Origin: Pyronema omphalodes
Lineage: Eukaryota; Ascomycota; Pezizomycetes; Pezizales; Pyronemataceae
Direction: 5' to 3'
Length of the DNA stretch: 64,000 nt
Assembly: GCA_024516155.1 (NCBI GenBank)
Contig: JAJJXM010000046.1
Location: 186,001 to 250,000 of the forward strand
The translations under genes were made by a program, and so were the position numbers. Positions 23,741 to 35,177 of this stretch are shown here, piece after piece. Position 1 is the first letter of the stretch; the number at the start of each line of letters is the position of its first letter. The notes under the pieces are model-generated. The model worked only from the letters and a program-made list of their open reading frames with translations. It searched no databases and was not told the origin of the DNA.

Positions 23741-26700
23741 ATGCCACAAGTTGGTTCCTCAGCTGAAGAATCCAATCATGATGGGAATATGAAGACAAAT
23801 TCTGACTTTGAAAATGTTTTAAATATCCCATCAACCGATAAAGACATCCCAGAAAACACTTCAAATCAAATCGAAAAACATCTCGAAAAAGAAGTCGAAA
23901 AAGAAAATCTCATCAAAAATGATGTCGTTGAATCCGGAGCCGCAAAGATTTTCCAAGACATGGAAGTGGAGCATTCCTCTCGGCAATCTTCCCCTTGGTC
24001 GGATTTAAGCACCATCTCTTCTCTCAGCTCCCCACGAAAGATGGATATACACACACCTGATGGCCATGATGCAGAAGATTCTGAGATAGAGACTTCAAGG
24101 ACTAAGCGAAATTGGGAATCGCCATCAGGATCAAGATCAGCATCACCAACTCAAAACATATCAACATCAAATCGAAAAGACACTTCTGATAATACATCAC
24201 GACAAACTCAAACTGATGATTGGGAACATTGGAAAATGGAAGAAGACTCTTCAGAACGGATGGAATCGAAACCTCGTAATAGGAGAAAACCTGCTCGGTC
24301 GAGACATTATATTTCTGAACCATTAACCCCTGCGTCAAAACGAAAATGGGAACGGCTTCAACCAATGGCAACGGCGGCTTCTAGTCGTCCGGCAAGAAGT
24401 GTCATTGCTAGAAGTTTAAGAGATAGTAGTCCTCTAACAGAACCAGAACAAAGTCCGGTTAGGAAAAGGGGAAGAAGGTTTTCGAGGAGTGAGAGGGAGG
24501 AGGAAGAGTGGCTGGAAGAGGGCAGAGTGGAGAAGTCAAAGCGTTCAGCGAGAGAAAGATCGGGGAGAAGGAAATCTATCAATAGGGAATGGGAAGATTG
24601 GCAAGAGGAGGAAGAGAGTAATCTACAGGAAGAGAAGAGTACGGAGAAGCCTAAGGGTCCCGGGAGGGGGAGGTGGGGAAAGAGGAGAAATACTTTGACC
24701 AGGGAGCAAAAGGATGAGAAAGAGGATGAAGATGATATGGAAGACACAATAGAAGTGAGACCCAGGGACAGGGGAAGATGGAGGAGGCGAAGTACTATAA
24801 CCAAGGAGCAAAACCAGGATGGAGAGGGGGAAGAGAAGTTAGAGGAAGTGGCGTCGGCGAGGGTCAATAAACCAAAGAGCAGAAGAATGACACTTGAAGG
24901 GAAAGCGGGGGAAAGGCCGATAGTGGAACAGGATAGGCCGATGAGGATAAGGACAACTAGGAGGACAAGTCTTCTTGGAGGATGGGAACAGAATATGCCT
25001 ATTCAATTGGTAAAAGAGAAACCACTGAGTATGAGAGGCAAGTGGGATCGGAAGAAGAAGAAAGTAGATGTGACGGAAACTTCGGAGGATAGGAAGGAAG
25101 ATCAAAATTTGAACCAAGAAGTGGAGCAAGAAAAGGAATCAGAAGCTAAAACAACTGAATTACCATTGCGGAACGTCAAATCAGAAAACCCAGAAATTTC
25201 GGATATTCGAAAATGTTTTCAGGTTCAGCAACCAGTGCAGCAGATTCACCCTATTCCAAAGGGGTTGAATTCTGACAATACGGGTGAGAATATGGCGGCC
25301 ACTGCAGTGTCGATGAATATGCCGGTACATGCTGCTAATACGGAGACCATAACAGGGTTTAATCAGTCTGCGCTCGTGATGAATACGGACATATTTTCTG
25401 CTCCTCCACAGGAAGGCTCCCAAGAAAAGACAATACAACTCCTAGCAATATCACCAACCGCACCATCAGCAACATCCAAAGCAACTCCTATCCAAGGTAT
25501 TGAAGAGACGGAAATACCTCGCCGTTCTTCGACATCAGTTCCCGCATCTCCCGGAAAGCAGCTTTTGATGGAGGCAAATGTGCCAATTTCTGCTGATGCG
25601 GTGAGTTTTATTACGCCTGTGGTGAATGATTTACTCGCTAACAGTAACCAGGGTAACAACAAAGTCCCAAATTCTTGGCAAGAAATGGATATTGATACGA
25701 TTGCACCTGCAGAGGCAAAAGTCATCCTTGCCAAGACTAGGGCTCAAGAAATCCCCGAAAATCTGGATAGCATGGATATTGATGTGCCGGAATCGACAAA
25801 TGCACCAGAATTCACTCCACTTCCATCTGTCAGAAATTCGGGAGAGTCATTTAATCCGCATGATAAACCCATTGAAAAGTCCTTGGAAAAGTGCACCTCG
25901 TCTAACTCCCGTCCACGTGACTTGACAGGAGCAAACGAACTCACCCAGGAGGTTGAACAAACTCCGGCTCACGGGTTGAACGCAAACAGTCTTCTTTCTA
26001 TTCCTGCAACAATAATTCCACTTACTATTCCAGCTCCAACCTCCCTGGAATCGAATACTTCAAAAGTTCCAGCTGCTGTTGCGACTTCTACTAGCGAAAC
26101 AATTATGGATCAACAAAATTCGGTATCGGCACCAGTATCTGCAACTAGCCAAACGGATTCATCGGGCAGAGTTCTACAAATGCATTCCCCACCGGATTCA
26201 CTACTGCATCCGGCGGTACCTACCGTCGAAGAGGCTGCGAATTACCTTCTCTCAATTTTCATGGATCCCAGGACAGAACCTGTCCATGACCCGCCGGAAT
26301 CCACATCCACCACCAGTGACTGGACTCTTCGCTGCCCTCTATGCCACCTCTCTATTGCCGAACTCCGAAAAAATGGAAGTCAGACTCAAGAAGAGGTTCT
26401 CACCGAACACATTGAATACGGCTGCGAGAAGAGTAAATTCGATGACGAACCGGATGATGACGAGTCGAGTGATGGTATGGTGGATGATAACCAAGACGAT
26501 GCTGAATCAATGTATATGCTGTCTGAAGACGAAACTGGGCAGGGGGTTTCGAGTTCCAAAAAGCATTCGGATTATTCTTCCTTTGACTTTGACGACCAAC
26601 GCATGCCATACTATGCGGAATGCATACCGCCTAGATCATCATCATCTCCATCAGCGTTAAGACTACCGTCTATCATCAAAATCCAAGACACTTACAGAGT

Positions 26701-29059
26701 TATGTTGGAAAACCCAGATCTTACCCCGGAAGAGCGACTTGGTATCGAGGACGAGTTGGTTTCTGCAATGCATGCAGCGCAAAAGGATTGGCATGATCTT
26801 GAAGAAATAAGCTTCCAGCTCGGAGCGAAACGCCGGAAGCTCAAGAGGCTCCCTAAGGGCATCGAACGTCCTCGTAATCCTATGTTACCTGAGAACTTTG
26901 AGGTTTATGAAGCAGCCAAAGAGGCCGAGCTCTATAGTGCTGATAACGGTTCTGGCAGCACTCGAGCTGGAACCCGTAACAAGTCTCGCAAGATTGAGAG
27001 GCCTTTAGCATGGGGTTACGAGAAGCCATCTGGCAAGGGACTAAGGGATCCTAGCGAAGTGGGACATACTAGAGACTACATTGCTCGGGAACCTGTTAGG
27101 AATAGGGATACTGAGACGGAAGAACCAACTCCGGATGCGGAGGCACCAGTGAGGAGAAAACCGGGACGTCCTCCGAAAAATCGGGATGTTGCTACAACTG
27201 CCGCTTCTTCGGTTGCTGCTGCTTCCCCAGTTGCATCGAATGCTGCAACACCGGTTCAGACTCCGCTTGCTACGCCAGCTGTACCGGGACCGAATCCAGT
27301 AGTACCGGTAAAACGAGGCCCGGGTCGCCCGAGAAAGGACGGAACTGCACCAGGAAGCGCCCGGATTATCCCTCCTAAGCCACCGAAGCAGTTGAAATAC
27401 TCCATCAATTCCATTATTCCCAGTGCAGCGAGCACTCCAGCCACTTCTACTGTTCGTCCTGAACCGGTCTTGGCTCCTGTGCAGACACCTGGAATCCAAA
27501 CTCCTACAATGCAATCTCACCTCTCTTTCATCCCTCTTCAAGGAACTTTCATCCCCACCCCCACAACCGGATCCCCGTTACCAATTCCAAGCACACCAGT
27601 TACTACAACTCCTACTCCTGCGCCTGCTGCAGTCTCTAAAAAAACTCCATCGACGATTCCTAAGAAGCGTGGCCGTCCCCGAAAGAATTACAGTCCCCAA
27701 GGCCAAACCGCTGCACCGCCTGCAATAGCGCCTGCAGTTCCTCAGCAAGGTCTTTTCTACCCACCAGGACAGCAGCTTCCAGTACAACAGGTTCCAGCGC
27801 AGCAGCTTCCAATGCAGCAGCTTCCAGTACAGGGAACATTTCCTCCCCCTCCAGCCCCGGGATTCCCTACCCATCCCCTCGGCAGTGGTATTTCCATGCC
27901 ACCTGTAGTGAGTCCCATAATACCAGTTGCATCAGGAAGCCCTGCAGCTCCTATGAATACCCAACTTGGCAGTGGAGGATTTGGTTTAAACGGATTCCAA
28001 GGACAAATTGGTTATGTCCCTCCCGGGGCCCAGATTCCCCAGGGAGCCATAATGATAGGAACCATGGAGCAGTGGGTGGCTATACAGGCTGCTGCTGCGG
28101 TGGGAAATCCAGTGCCTTTGGGTAGTGGTAATTCATTGCCAGTACCAATTCAGTTGGGTGCACTCGGGGGAAGACAAGGAATTCAGTTCCTGGGAACACA
28201 GCCAGGTCAGCAAGGACAACAGGCTCATCATCCTACGTTGCATCCTCAGGCCTGGCAGAATTTACAGCATGTTCAGGCGCTTTTGCAACAACAACAGCAA
28301 CAGCAGCAGCAACAGCAACAGGGACAGCCGGCACCTATGGCTATGATGGTTCCTGAGCAGATGCCGCAACATATGCAGCAGGTTCAGCAGGTTCAGCCGG
28401 TTTATCAGGTTCAGCAACCTCAGCATCCCCAACAACCTCAGCAACCCTCGCAACCTTCGCAGCCTTTGCAACCTTCGCAACCTCAGCCACCTCAGCAGCC
28501 CCAGCAAATCTATCAACCACCGCAACCTCAGCAATTCCAGCAACTTCAACAACCTCAGCAGCCTCTGCCAATTCAGCAACCTCTGCAGCCCCAGCAAATG
28601 CAGCAGCCTGTGCAGCCACCACCTCCGACTCAAGCTCAAGTTCAACCCCAGCACATCCCCCCTCCCCCTCCCCATCAACCTCAACCCCAAACTGAACAAC
28701 CCCCACAAACCCCCCAACCCTCACAATCCGAATCCCCAAACACCAAATCCAATTTCCGAGGTTCCCGCGGCAAAACCTATAAAATCCCCACAGCAATCGA
28801 TGCAGCTGAAATAACGCCGGTGGCAACACTTGCAGACCAATACCAACTAGCGGCCGCCGGTGGACTTGAGGGCCCTCGTATTAGGAAACGTAAAGCGTTT
28901 GTCGTGGAGGGAAGTGATAGTGATGAAGAGGAGGAGGAGGATGGTGCTGTTGAGGGAGGGTCTAGTAAAGGAGGAGGAGGAGGAAAGGGGAAAACTAAGG
29001 GAAGGGAGGCAAAGGGGGTGAAAGGGAAAGGGAAGGGGAAGAAGGGGAGGGTTGGGTAG
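23741..29059 (+). CDS. Very long AT-hook, C2HC zinc-finger and Gln-rich nuclear protein
   Basis: A single uninterrupted exon of 1,772 codons starting at the first ATG (MPQVGSSAEESNHDG). The N-terminal third is Lys/Arg/Glu/Ser-rich and disordered. A Cys2-His-Cys pattern (C865, C868, H890, C895; C-x2-C-x21-H-x4-C) could bind one zinc ion. Downstream is a compact helical part containing NPDLTPEERLGIEDELVSAM and FQLGAKRRKLKRLPKGIERP. Three AT-hooks follow: KPGRPPK near 1140, RGPGRPRK near 1192 and KRGRPRK near 1309, which bind the minor groove of AT-rich DNA. A Gln/Pro-rich block at about 1500-1665 resembles activation or condensate-forming regions. The C-terminus is acidic, then Lys/Gly-rich. 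A chromatin or transcription role is inferred; the family is not recognised. Confidence 0.85.
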   Translation: MPQVGSSAEESNHDGNMKTNSDFENVLNIPSTDKDIPENTSNQIEKHLEKEVEKENLIKNDVVESGAAKIFQDMEVEHSSRQSSPWSDLSTISSLSSPRKMDIHTPDGHDAEDSEIETSRTKRNWESPSGSRSASPTQNISTSNRKDTSDNTSRQTQTDDWEHWKMEEDSSERMESKPRNRRKPARSRHYISEPLTPASKRKWERLQPMATAASSRPARSVIARSLRDSSPLTEPEQSPVRKRGRRFSRSEREEEEWLEEGRVEKSKRSARERSGRRKSINREWEDWQEEEESNLQEEKSTEKPKGPGRGRWGKRRNTLTREQKDEKEDEDDMEDTIEVRPRDRGRWRRRSTITKEQNQDGEGEEKLEEVASARVNKPKSRRMTLEGKAGERPIVEQDRPMRIRTTRRTSLLGGWEQNMPIQLVKEKPLSMRGKWDRKKKKVDVTETSEDRKEDQNLNQEVEQEKESEAKTTELPLRNVKSENPEISDIRKCFQVQQPVQQIHPIPKGLNSDNTGENMAATAVSMNMPVHAANTETITGFNQSALVMNTDIFSAPPQEGSQEKTIQLLAISPTAPSATSKATPIQGIEETEIPRRSSTSVPASPGKQLLMEANVPISADAVSFITPVVNDLLANSNQGNNKVPNSWQEMDIDTIAPAEAKVILAKTRAQEIPENLDSMDIDVPESTNAPEFTPLPSVRNSGESFNPHDKPIEKSLEKCTSSNSRPRDLTGANELTQEVEQTPAHGLNANSLLSIPATIIPLTIPAPTSLESNTSKVPAAVATSTSETIMDQQNSVSAPVSATSQTDSSGRVLQMHSPPDSLLHPAVPTVEEAANYLLSIFMDPRTEPVHDPPESTSTTSDWTLRCPLCHLSIAELRKNGSQTQEEVLTEHIEYGCEKSKFDDEPDDDESSDGMVDDNQDDAESMYMLSEDETGQGVSSSKKHSDYSSFDFDDQRMPYYAECIPPRSSSSPSALRLPSIIKIQDTYRVMLENPDLTPEERLGIEDELVSAMHAAQKDWHDLEEISFQLGAKRRKLKRLPKGIERPRNPMLPENFEVYEAAKEAELYSADNGSGSTRAGTRNKSRKIERPLAWGYEKPSGKGLRDPSEVGHTRDYIAREPVRNRDTETEEPTPDAEAPVRRKPGRPPKNRDVATTAASSVAAASPVASNAATPVQTPLATPAVPGPNPVVPVKRGPGRPRKDGTAPGSARIIPPKPPKQLKYSINSIIPSAASTPATSTVRPEPVLAPVQTPGIQTPTMQSHLSFIPLQGTFIPTPTTGSPLPIPSTPVTTTPTPAPAAVSKKTPSTIPKKRGRPRKNYSPQGQTAAPPAIAPAVPQQGLFYPPGQQLPVQQVPAQQLPMQQLPVQGTFPPPPAPGFPTHPLGSGISMPPVVSPIIPVASGSPAAPMNTQLGSGGFGLNGFQGQIGYVPPGAQIPQGAIMIGTMEQWVAIQAAAAVGNPVPLGSGNSLPVPIQLGALGGRQGIQFLGTQPGQQGQQAHHPTLHPQAWQNLQHVQALLQQQQQQQQQQQQGQPAPMAMMVPEQMPQHMQQVQQVQPVYQVQQPQHPQQPQQPSQPSQPLQPSQPQPPQQPQQIYQPPQPQQFQQLQQPQQPLPIQQPLQPQQMQQPVQPPPPTQAQVQPQHIPPPPPHQPQPQTEQPPQTPQPSQSESPNTKSNFRGSRGKTYKIPTAIDAAEITPVATLADQYQLAAAGGLEGPRIRKRKAFVVEGSDSDEEEEEDGAVEGGSSKGGGGGKGKTKGREAKGVKGKGKGKKGRVG

Positions 29060-30060
29060 AGGGTTGGGAATGGTGTGATGTGATGATGGAGAAGAATGTG
29101 AAGAAGTAGTGGGGGAATGTTGACGCTGTATTTTATCTAGCACTTGTACCTGGCATTAGACTATGTGTTTTGACGATGGGAATACCTATGGTAGTATCAA
29201 TGATTTTATTTCATTTAGTTGAGTGGTTGGGTGGTCGAGTGGTTGGTAATTGAGTGCTTGTAGATTTTTTGTTGGAATGAAATTGGTGTAATTGTGGTTT
29301 CGTTTTTGTAAAGTTGATTTCTATATAGTTCGAGGGAGCTTTTCTTTGTGTGGTTCTGGCGATTGGTTTGATGTTGGGGTTGGGGTTGGCGATTGGGTTG
29401 GCGATTAGAGTGGTATTGAGGTTGTGTCTTTGTATTCTTGTTTTTTTTTTTTTTTTTTGTCTTGGATATGCTGAAATGGGAATGGAGTCATAAGGGGTTG
29501 AAAGAAAAGGAATGGAATGGCAATTTTTCCTTTTTTTTTTCTTTTTTCTTCTTTTTTTTGTGATGTATAAAATGGCTCGGGTTTCTTAGAGACTTGAATG
29601 TTAATCATTTGAAAGTCAACTAGATATATTCTCGTGAAATAAGGATGAAAAAAAGAAAAAAAATAATAACATGCTATGGAAAATACCCAAGGGTCATGGA
29701 GCATAGTGGAGTGTTATTAGCGGTTAGTTGTACATATTTGCCATCATGACTTGTATTGGTTCTGTATCTTTCAGGTTGAATTTCATAGGGAGACATCTTA
29801 CAGGTTTTATGCTTGTTATTGTTTTTTTGATTCATAAAGTATTTGTCTCTTTAACCATAATCATAGTCTATCATTCGGGAAGCTAACCCATCAGTACAAA
29901 AACATGCCACGAACCAAAAATATGGCACCTCTTTCCCAACTCTACATCATTACATATCACCTTATATATCCCCTCATATCTCATGATGTCTGCCTCCATC
30001 CCCATGCCCGCCCCCGCCCCCCACCCCCACCCCTACCCTCGGCCCATCCCTATCTCCCTC
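29060..30060. other. Spacer between convergent genes
   Basis: Both neighbours end here. The stretch is T-rich with GGTTGG-like repeats near 29220 and 29380 and poly-T runs near 29440 and 29530. It is probably the two 3' UTRs. No gene is seen. Confidence 0.55.
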
Positions 30061-31164
30061 CTACTCCGCCTCCTCAAAACAAATCACCACCTTCTCAATC
30101 CTCAACTGCGCCCTAAAGACAGCTCGTAAACAATCTTTCAACCCCTCCTCATCATAAAACTGCAAATATCTAGTAGCATAAGCCTTTGAGTCCCTCCTCA
30201 TCGTTGCCCTCTCCCTTGCTCTCCGTCTTCCCAACCTCGGATGCTTAAAGTACTCATCCCAACTTTTCCCCGGGTATCTCTGAACGATATTTAAGTAATA
30301 AAGCTTCATATACCGAGTATAAATTGTTTCTGAAACAACAGCTAGACCACCGTAACGAATTTTGTAACCAGTAGCGACGCTAGGAGGAGGATGGGGTATG
30401 CCGGTGATATTGGAGCCGGTGTTGGGTGAGAATAGGATGTTGGAGATATCGCTAACGTAAGAATGGAAGCGGAGATGTTTTTTTGATGAACTCTGAGGAT
30501 TTGTATTTTCATCCTTGAAAATCCTGGGTAAATGGGATTCGTGCACTTTTTTTATGGCTTCGTTGAAGGCGAGGGTTGATATACTATCCAGGACGGCATC
30601 CTTGATCGCGGAGATGGTGAGATCTGTAGGCTGACGATGGAGTAAGATACGATAACTGGGGTTGTAGATGGAGATGTTTATGGCGGATTTATCTGGCATT
30701 GAAAAGGGGTAGGAGGGTGTATTCCAGGGGTTACCGTCGGGAATTGGTGTTGCTTCTGGTTTCTGGATTGATGGATACTTCTCTTTGAAGGATTGCTCCG
30801 AATCCGTGAGTATGGAGGTTATGGGCATTGGGTCGGAGGTTTTCGTCTTCTTGACCCCAGTTAAGGTTGCGGCCGTGTAGGTTTCGGAGGTCGATGGAGA
30901 GATGGTGAGACTTTCGGATCTAGAAGATGATAGGCGGGAATGAGATGAGCAACCACCAGATGATAACATCGGAACGTCTTCGGGGGCGTTGGGAGACATT
31001 GGGATAATAATAGGTGGATATGTAATAATGCTGAAGGTGGATAGAAAGGGATACACAACAAGTAAGCCTGATGATATGGTAGATATAGTGGAAAATATAG
31101 ACATCATCCACGTCATGTTCCTAGGCCTTTGCATGCTGAATATGTATACTTGAAACGTTTCCAT
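30061..31164 (-). CDS. Hypothetical protein, no family recognised
   Basis: An open frame of 367 codons from the ATG at 31164 (METFQVYIF) to the stop at 30061; an ATG at 30999 (MSPNAPEDVP) would start after a hydrophobic segment. That segment (WMMSIFSTISTISSGLLVVY onward) could be a membrane anchor or simply untranslated leader. The middle is Ser/Thr/Pro-rich. The C-terminal 150 residues look folded, with KIRYGGLAVVSETIYTRYMK, QRYPGKSWDEYFKHPRLGRR and LKDCLRAVFRAQLRIEKVVI. The third-position pattern and the length argue for a real gene, but I cannot name a homologue. It converges on the AT-hook gene. Confidence 0.6.
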   Translation of the reverse strand: METFQVYIFSMQRPRNMTWMMSIFSTISTISSGLLVVYPFLSTFSIITYPPIIIPMSPNAPEDVPMLSSGGCSSHSRLSSSRSESLTISPSTSETYTAATLTGVKKTKTSDPMPITSILTDSEQSFKEKYPSIQKPEATPIPDGNPWNTPSYPFSMPDKSAINISIYNPSYRILLHRQPTDLTISAIKDAVLDSISTLAFNEAIKKVHESHLPRIFKDENTNPQSSSKKHLRFHSYVSDISNILFSPNTGSNITGIPHPPPSVATGYKIRYGGLAVVSETIYTRYMKLYYLNIVQRYPGKSWDEYFKHPRLGRRRARERATMRRDSKAYATRYLQFYDEEGLKDCLRAVFRAQLRIEKVVICFEEAE

Positions 31165-34100
31165 GATCAATGCAACATGTACTGTGACGTATACAAGTTC
31201 ATTAACCAATGTGAATAAGAATTAGGGTTTGATAGGATTTAGTATTATATAAAGATACAGGTGACATTTGTGAGACTGTTTTTACCCTCGCTGCCTTTGC
31301 ATGGTGGAGGGAGTCCTCCTGGGTTATTTGATCGAGGTAATCGACTGGGACATTAATGTCCATCAGAGGGTGAAAACAGTACTACAGTGCCTAACCATTG
31401 GGTTAGGGTGGAGGGGGGGGGGGGGTTGCACTATCGTACAGTATCCTGAAGTCCAAAACCTCGTTCCTAAATTCCAAACTGGGTCCTAGTTTACGATCTA
31501 AATACCCAACATTATCTCTTTATATTCCATTCCTTGTTCTCAGCAAATCTAAAAACTTACAACAGAACGGTAGTCGAGTGATCTCTCATGCACATACCCT
31601 AGCGTATGTTGGTTTTGCTTCCGAAATGACTACCCTCATCTGAGCTCAACTCAGAGAAATAAACCCTTAACTGGGATTACCGGTTTATTACAGATAATCT
31701 ATATTTTATGTCTGAAAAAGAAAAAAAAAAAGAAATACGATTTATTTGATATAGAATATGTATCTAAATGTTCTTATGTATCGATTTCCGACACGACTCA
31801 TGCACGGATAACCCCTCACCCCCTCCCAATGCATATATAGATAGAACTTAGATCTGAAATTTCATCCAGTTTATGTAGTTCATTATTATGAATCATTATT
31901 ATAGTCCATGTATTGTTATGGTTCACTCGTTGCGTTGTGTGCGTTCTATTCACTTCTGACTGTCATTCATGAATCACAACCGCCGGGTAGAGTTTATCCA
32001 AGCCTTATTACCAGTTTATTCATCTATTTATTTATTTACTATTCATGACGTTTCCAACCTCAAGGTTATGACGTGCCTACACTAAATATATACATATTGC
32101 CTAAATCCTATTACCAGGCGGCATGCTTCGGATGTTAGAGGTGTAGCTCCCCTCTATAAGTCTTGCTAATATTCGTGCACATCTTCTAGTCCTGAACCCT
32201 GTATGCCCGGGGGTCTCCTCGCCGGGTAGGTTCCCCCCTATCCTCCCCCCTTCCCCTCCCTTATTTTTTATATTTCCACCGCCGTTTTTTTTTTTTGCAG
32301 AAATAAGTCCTCCAAATAACAAAAAACAAACACGAAAACAAATAAAAAAACATTCGCAAAAGAAAAGTAGTACAGAAACGGTAGCGGCTAGAAAGTGTGC
32401 CAACTAAAATTAACTTAGTGAAGGTATGAAAAGAAAAGAGGAGCGAGGAGTATAAAACTCGCAAAAATAATGATGTAGATCCTGCCGCTTGGCGCTTCAT
32501 CGTCTTGTAACTTATATGTACTGAGGTCTTGTTTCCTCTTCCTTACTGTTCTTCGGTAAATAGGTAAAGATTGTTTGTTCGTTGGCTTGTTGGTTTGATT
32601 TGGTTGTCTGTTTACGTTATTCTTCTGTCATTGGGAGAGGGGGGGGGGGGGGTTATTGTTTTCTTTTTTTTTTTTTTTAAGTTAAGAATTCTTAGTCTTC
32701 AACATCATACTCATCTGCCAGATCAATCAACATTCCCAACCATGCCACCTAGTGATCGTTCGTGTCTATGTTTCCTCTCATTATCCGGCCGAGCCACGAA
32801 TATGCCCATTCTACGGTTCCAATTTTGATTTCCTCGATTAGTGTAGTGTGGTTACGGCGGTCGTTCCAGATTAGGTGTATAAAATTACCGCAATGGCCAG
32901 TCGTTGATTCCGATGTAGTTTAAGAATGATGCGCATGGTATTGCGCCGGGAAGTGTAGTAGGGGCACGCCGCACGCGATGAGCAGGTGCTCGGGGGGAGC
33001 GGGCAAGAGCAGCTCAGCATCGGGTAGGCTTCTGTCACCTGTAGGGATTTGACCTGGTTGTTTAGGAAGTACCCATGGCCTGTGCGTAGTCCCAGGATTG
33101 CGGTTGAGTTGTGTATGCGGAGTTGAGTGATGTACGGTGAGGTTGGGGGAGGGGGGAGGGTTTTGATTTCGGGGCGTTTTTATACCGGTTCTGCTAGTTC
33201 TTCGCATTTTGTTCATGTTCGCTTTATTACCGGTGATTGATGGTTATTACTGGTTGCTACTGGTTATTAATAGACTTCGGTCGTAAAATTAATAGGTTAT
33301 AAGCCGCAGCCATACCCATACTCCGGTCGTTTATCGGAAGTGGTATTTAATATATGTGATATGTCTAACATAGCTACAGTTATTAGTTATTAGTTATCTA
33401 TGTAAATAAGTTATCAGGTATCTGTGTAAACAAGTTATACTATCGTGTATATCAAATGTTAGTTCCAAAAACCTAAACAGTAAATAGTAAACCCCGGTTT
33501 ACAAAAAACCCCGAGAATGGCAGCCCTGAACCCACCCCCTGAAAGAAATCCTGAAACAAACCTAAAATATACCTAAAACATACCTCAAAATATCCCCTGA
33601 AAAATCTCCTAAAAAGAAAGAATCATTCAAAAATAAACCTAGAGGCTAGAATTTAAAACCCTATATATCATAACATCTCATAAAATCCGTAGCCCACACA
33701 ATATCCGCATTATCCACAGTACCCACAGTAGAACCAGACCTCCAAACCGTATATCCAGTTCACTGCATAAAATCGTAAACCAAGTAAACTGAACCGACAA
33801 TTCACAATTAGTTAATGCAATTTTGGTGTCCCGGACACATAGTTAGTTCATTTTTGAATGGTTCATAGAACCAGGTAACTGCAATGCACTGATTAAACGG
33901 ACTCAATAAACACAAACCAGTTTCAACCGCATCAGGAACCAGTGCATGCAGGAATAAATAATGTATTCAACCTCATTTGAACCGCACCGGTGGCCGAGAC
34001 TGCCAGTATCGAAACCCTCCTCATTTCACCAGCTTTTGGTAATCAGGTTTCCTAGCCTTGACAAAATGGCGGTGAACAATCTCTCAGTTCTTGCGATGAC

Positions 34101-34265
34101 TGCAGAGTCTTAGCTGCTGTTTTCCAAATGCATCGGACCGCCATTCAATGCAGGCAGGTGCTCCGGAAGTCATTGAGGGGCTCAAGAGCTTCAATCGTGT
34201 GCGTCAGTCTGGGGACCCGATTAGGATAGAAAATTAGGATAGAAATTTTGTTATACATGCACTGA

Positions 34266-34515
34266 ATAATATTTATTGCCCCTTTCATAAACCAATTCCT
34301 TTGGACAAACCAGTTTTCGCAGTTTTAAACAGTTCACCTGGTTTGCCAAGCCTTGCATTCAGTTAACTGGTTTTTCGCAGTTTAACCAATTCATATTATA
34401 CTGACAGTAAACGGAACTGGGTCGTCCGCCGTACAGTTCTCATATTTCAACAGTCTGTACAGTCTGTTTTGGCCGTCATTTGAAACTGGTTGGTACGACT
34501 GGGAGGTCTGAGTGG
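34266..34515 (+). repeat. Dispersed repeat family A, copy 1
   Basis: Shares ordered blocks with 60376-60690: ATATTTATT, CTTTCATAAACC, TTCCTTTG, TTTTCGCAGTTT, GACAGTAAAC, CCGTACAGTTCTCATATT, AGTCTGTACA and GGGAGGTCTG. No ORF, terminal repeat or target duplication is visible. Confidence 0.8.
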
Positions 34516-34632
34516 AACATTTCAAGAGCAGCAAGCTGCAGTAATGCTATGACTTCTGTAGCATCCCAGGCTACCCGGGTTGCAAAGCAGAAGTAACTTG
34601 GAAGTTGGGATTGCTATGGTTATTATTACGTA

Positions 34633-34675
34633 CTGAATTATCCGCTGGCCGAGGTTTAGAAGGCCCATGCAGGAT
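34633..34675 (+). repeat. Short dispersed element, copy 1
   Basis: TGAATTATCCGCTGGCCGAG followed by a GGTTTAGAAGGCCCATGCAGGAT-type end. It matches copy 2, about 260 bases downstream, with several substitutions. Confidence 0.75.
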
Positions 34676-34892
34676 AATTTCTATGATTGCTGTGATTGTT
34701 ATGATTGCTATGATTGTTATGATATGATGTATGTTGAGCTAGCTAGTTTCAGTAGCTATGGAGGTAGGTGGTCAAGTTCTGGGTTTTAATTTTTCAACGT
34801 TGGATACTCTGGATTCTGGAGTCTGTATTCTGTAGTCTGTAGTCTGTAGTCTGGAGTCTGGAGTCTGGATATTGATATTGATATTGATTTAT

Positions 34893-34937
34893 TTATTGAA
34901 TCATACGCTGACCGAGCCTAAAAGGCCTATGCAGGAT
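34893..34937 (+). repeat. Short dispersed element, copy 2
   Basis: Key blocks are TTATTGAATCATACGCTGAC, CGAGCCTAAAAGGCCTATG and CAGGAT. It is the best-preserved match to the inverted copy at 43324-43369. Confidence 0.8.
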
Positions 34938-35177
34938 TCTGGATATTGGTACTGATATTGATATTTATATTGAAAAGTCCCTCAGATGGCGGGAAGAAGG
35001 TTGAAAGTGAAGAGAAAGAGAAGAAAATAGAAATAGAGACGAATAGAGAAAAGAATTAAAGAAAAATGGAGAGACTAGCGAAAAGAAGAAATAAGATATA
35101 AAGAAATTAAGAAATTATAAAAGTAAAAATAAAACAAAAAAAAGACAAAAAAAGACAGAAAAAATAGTAGAAATAGT

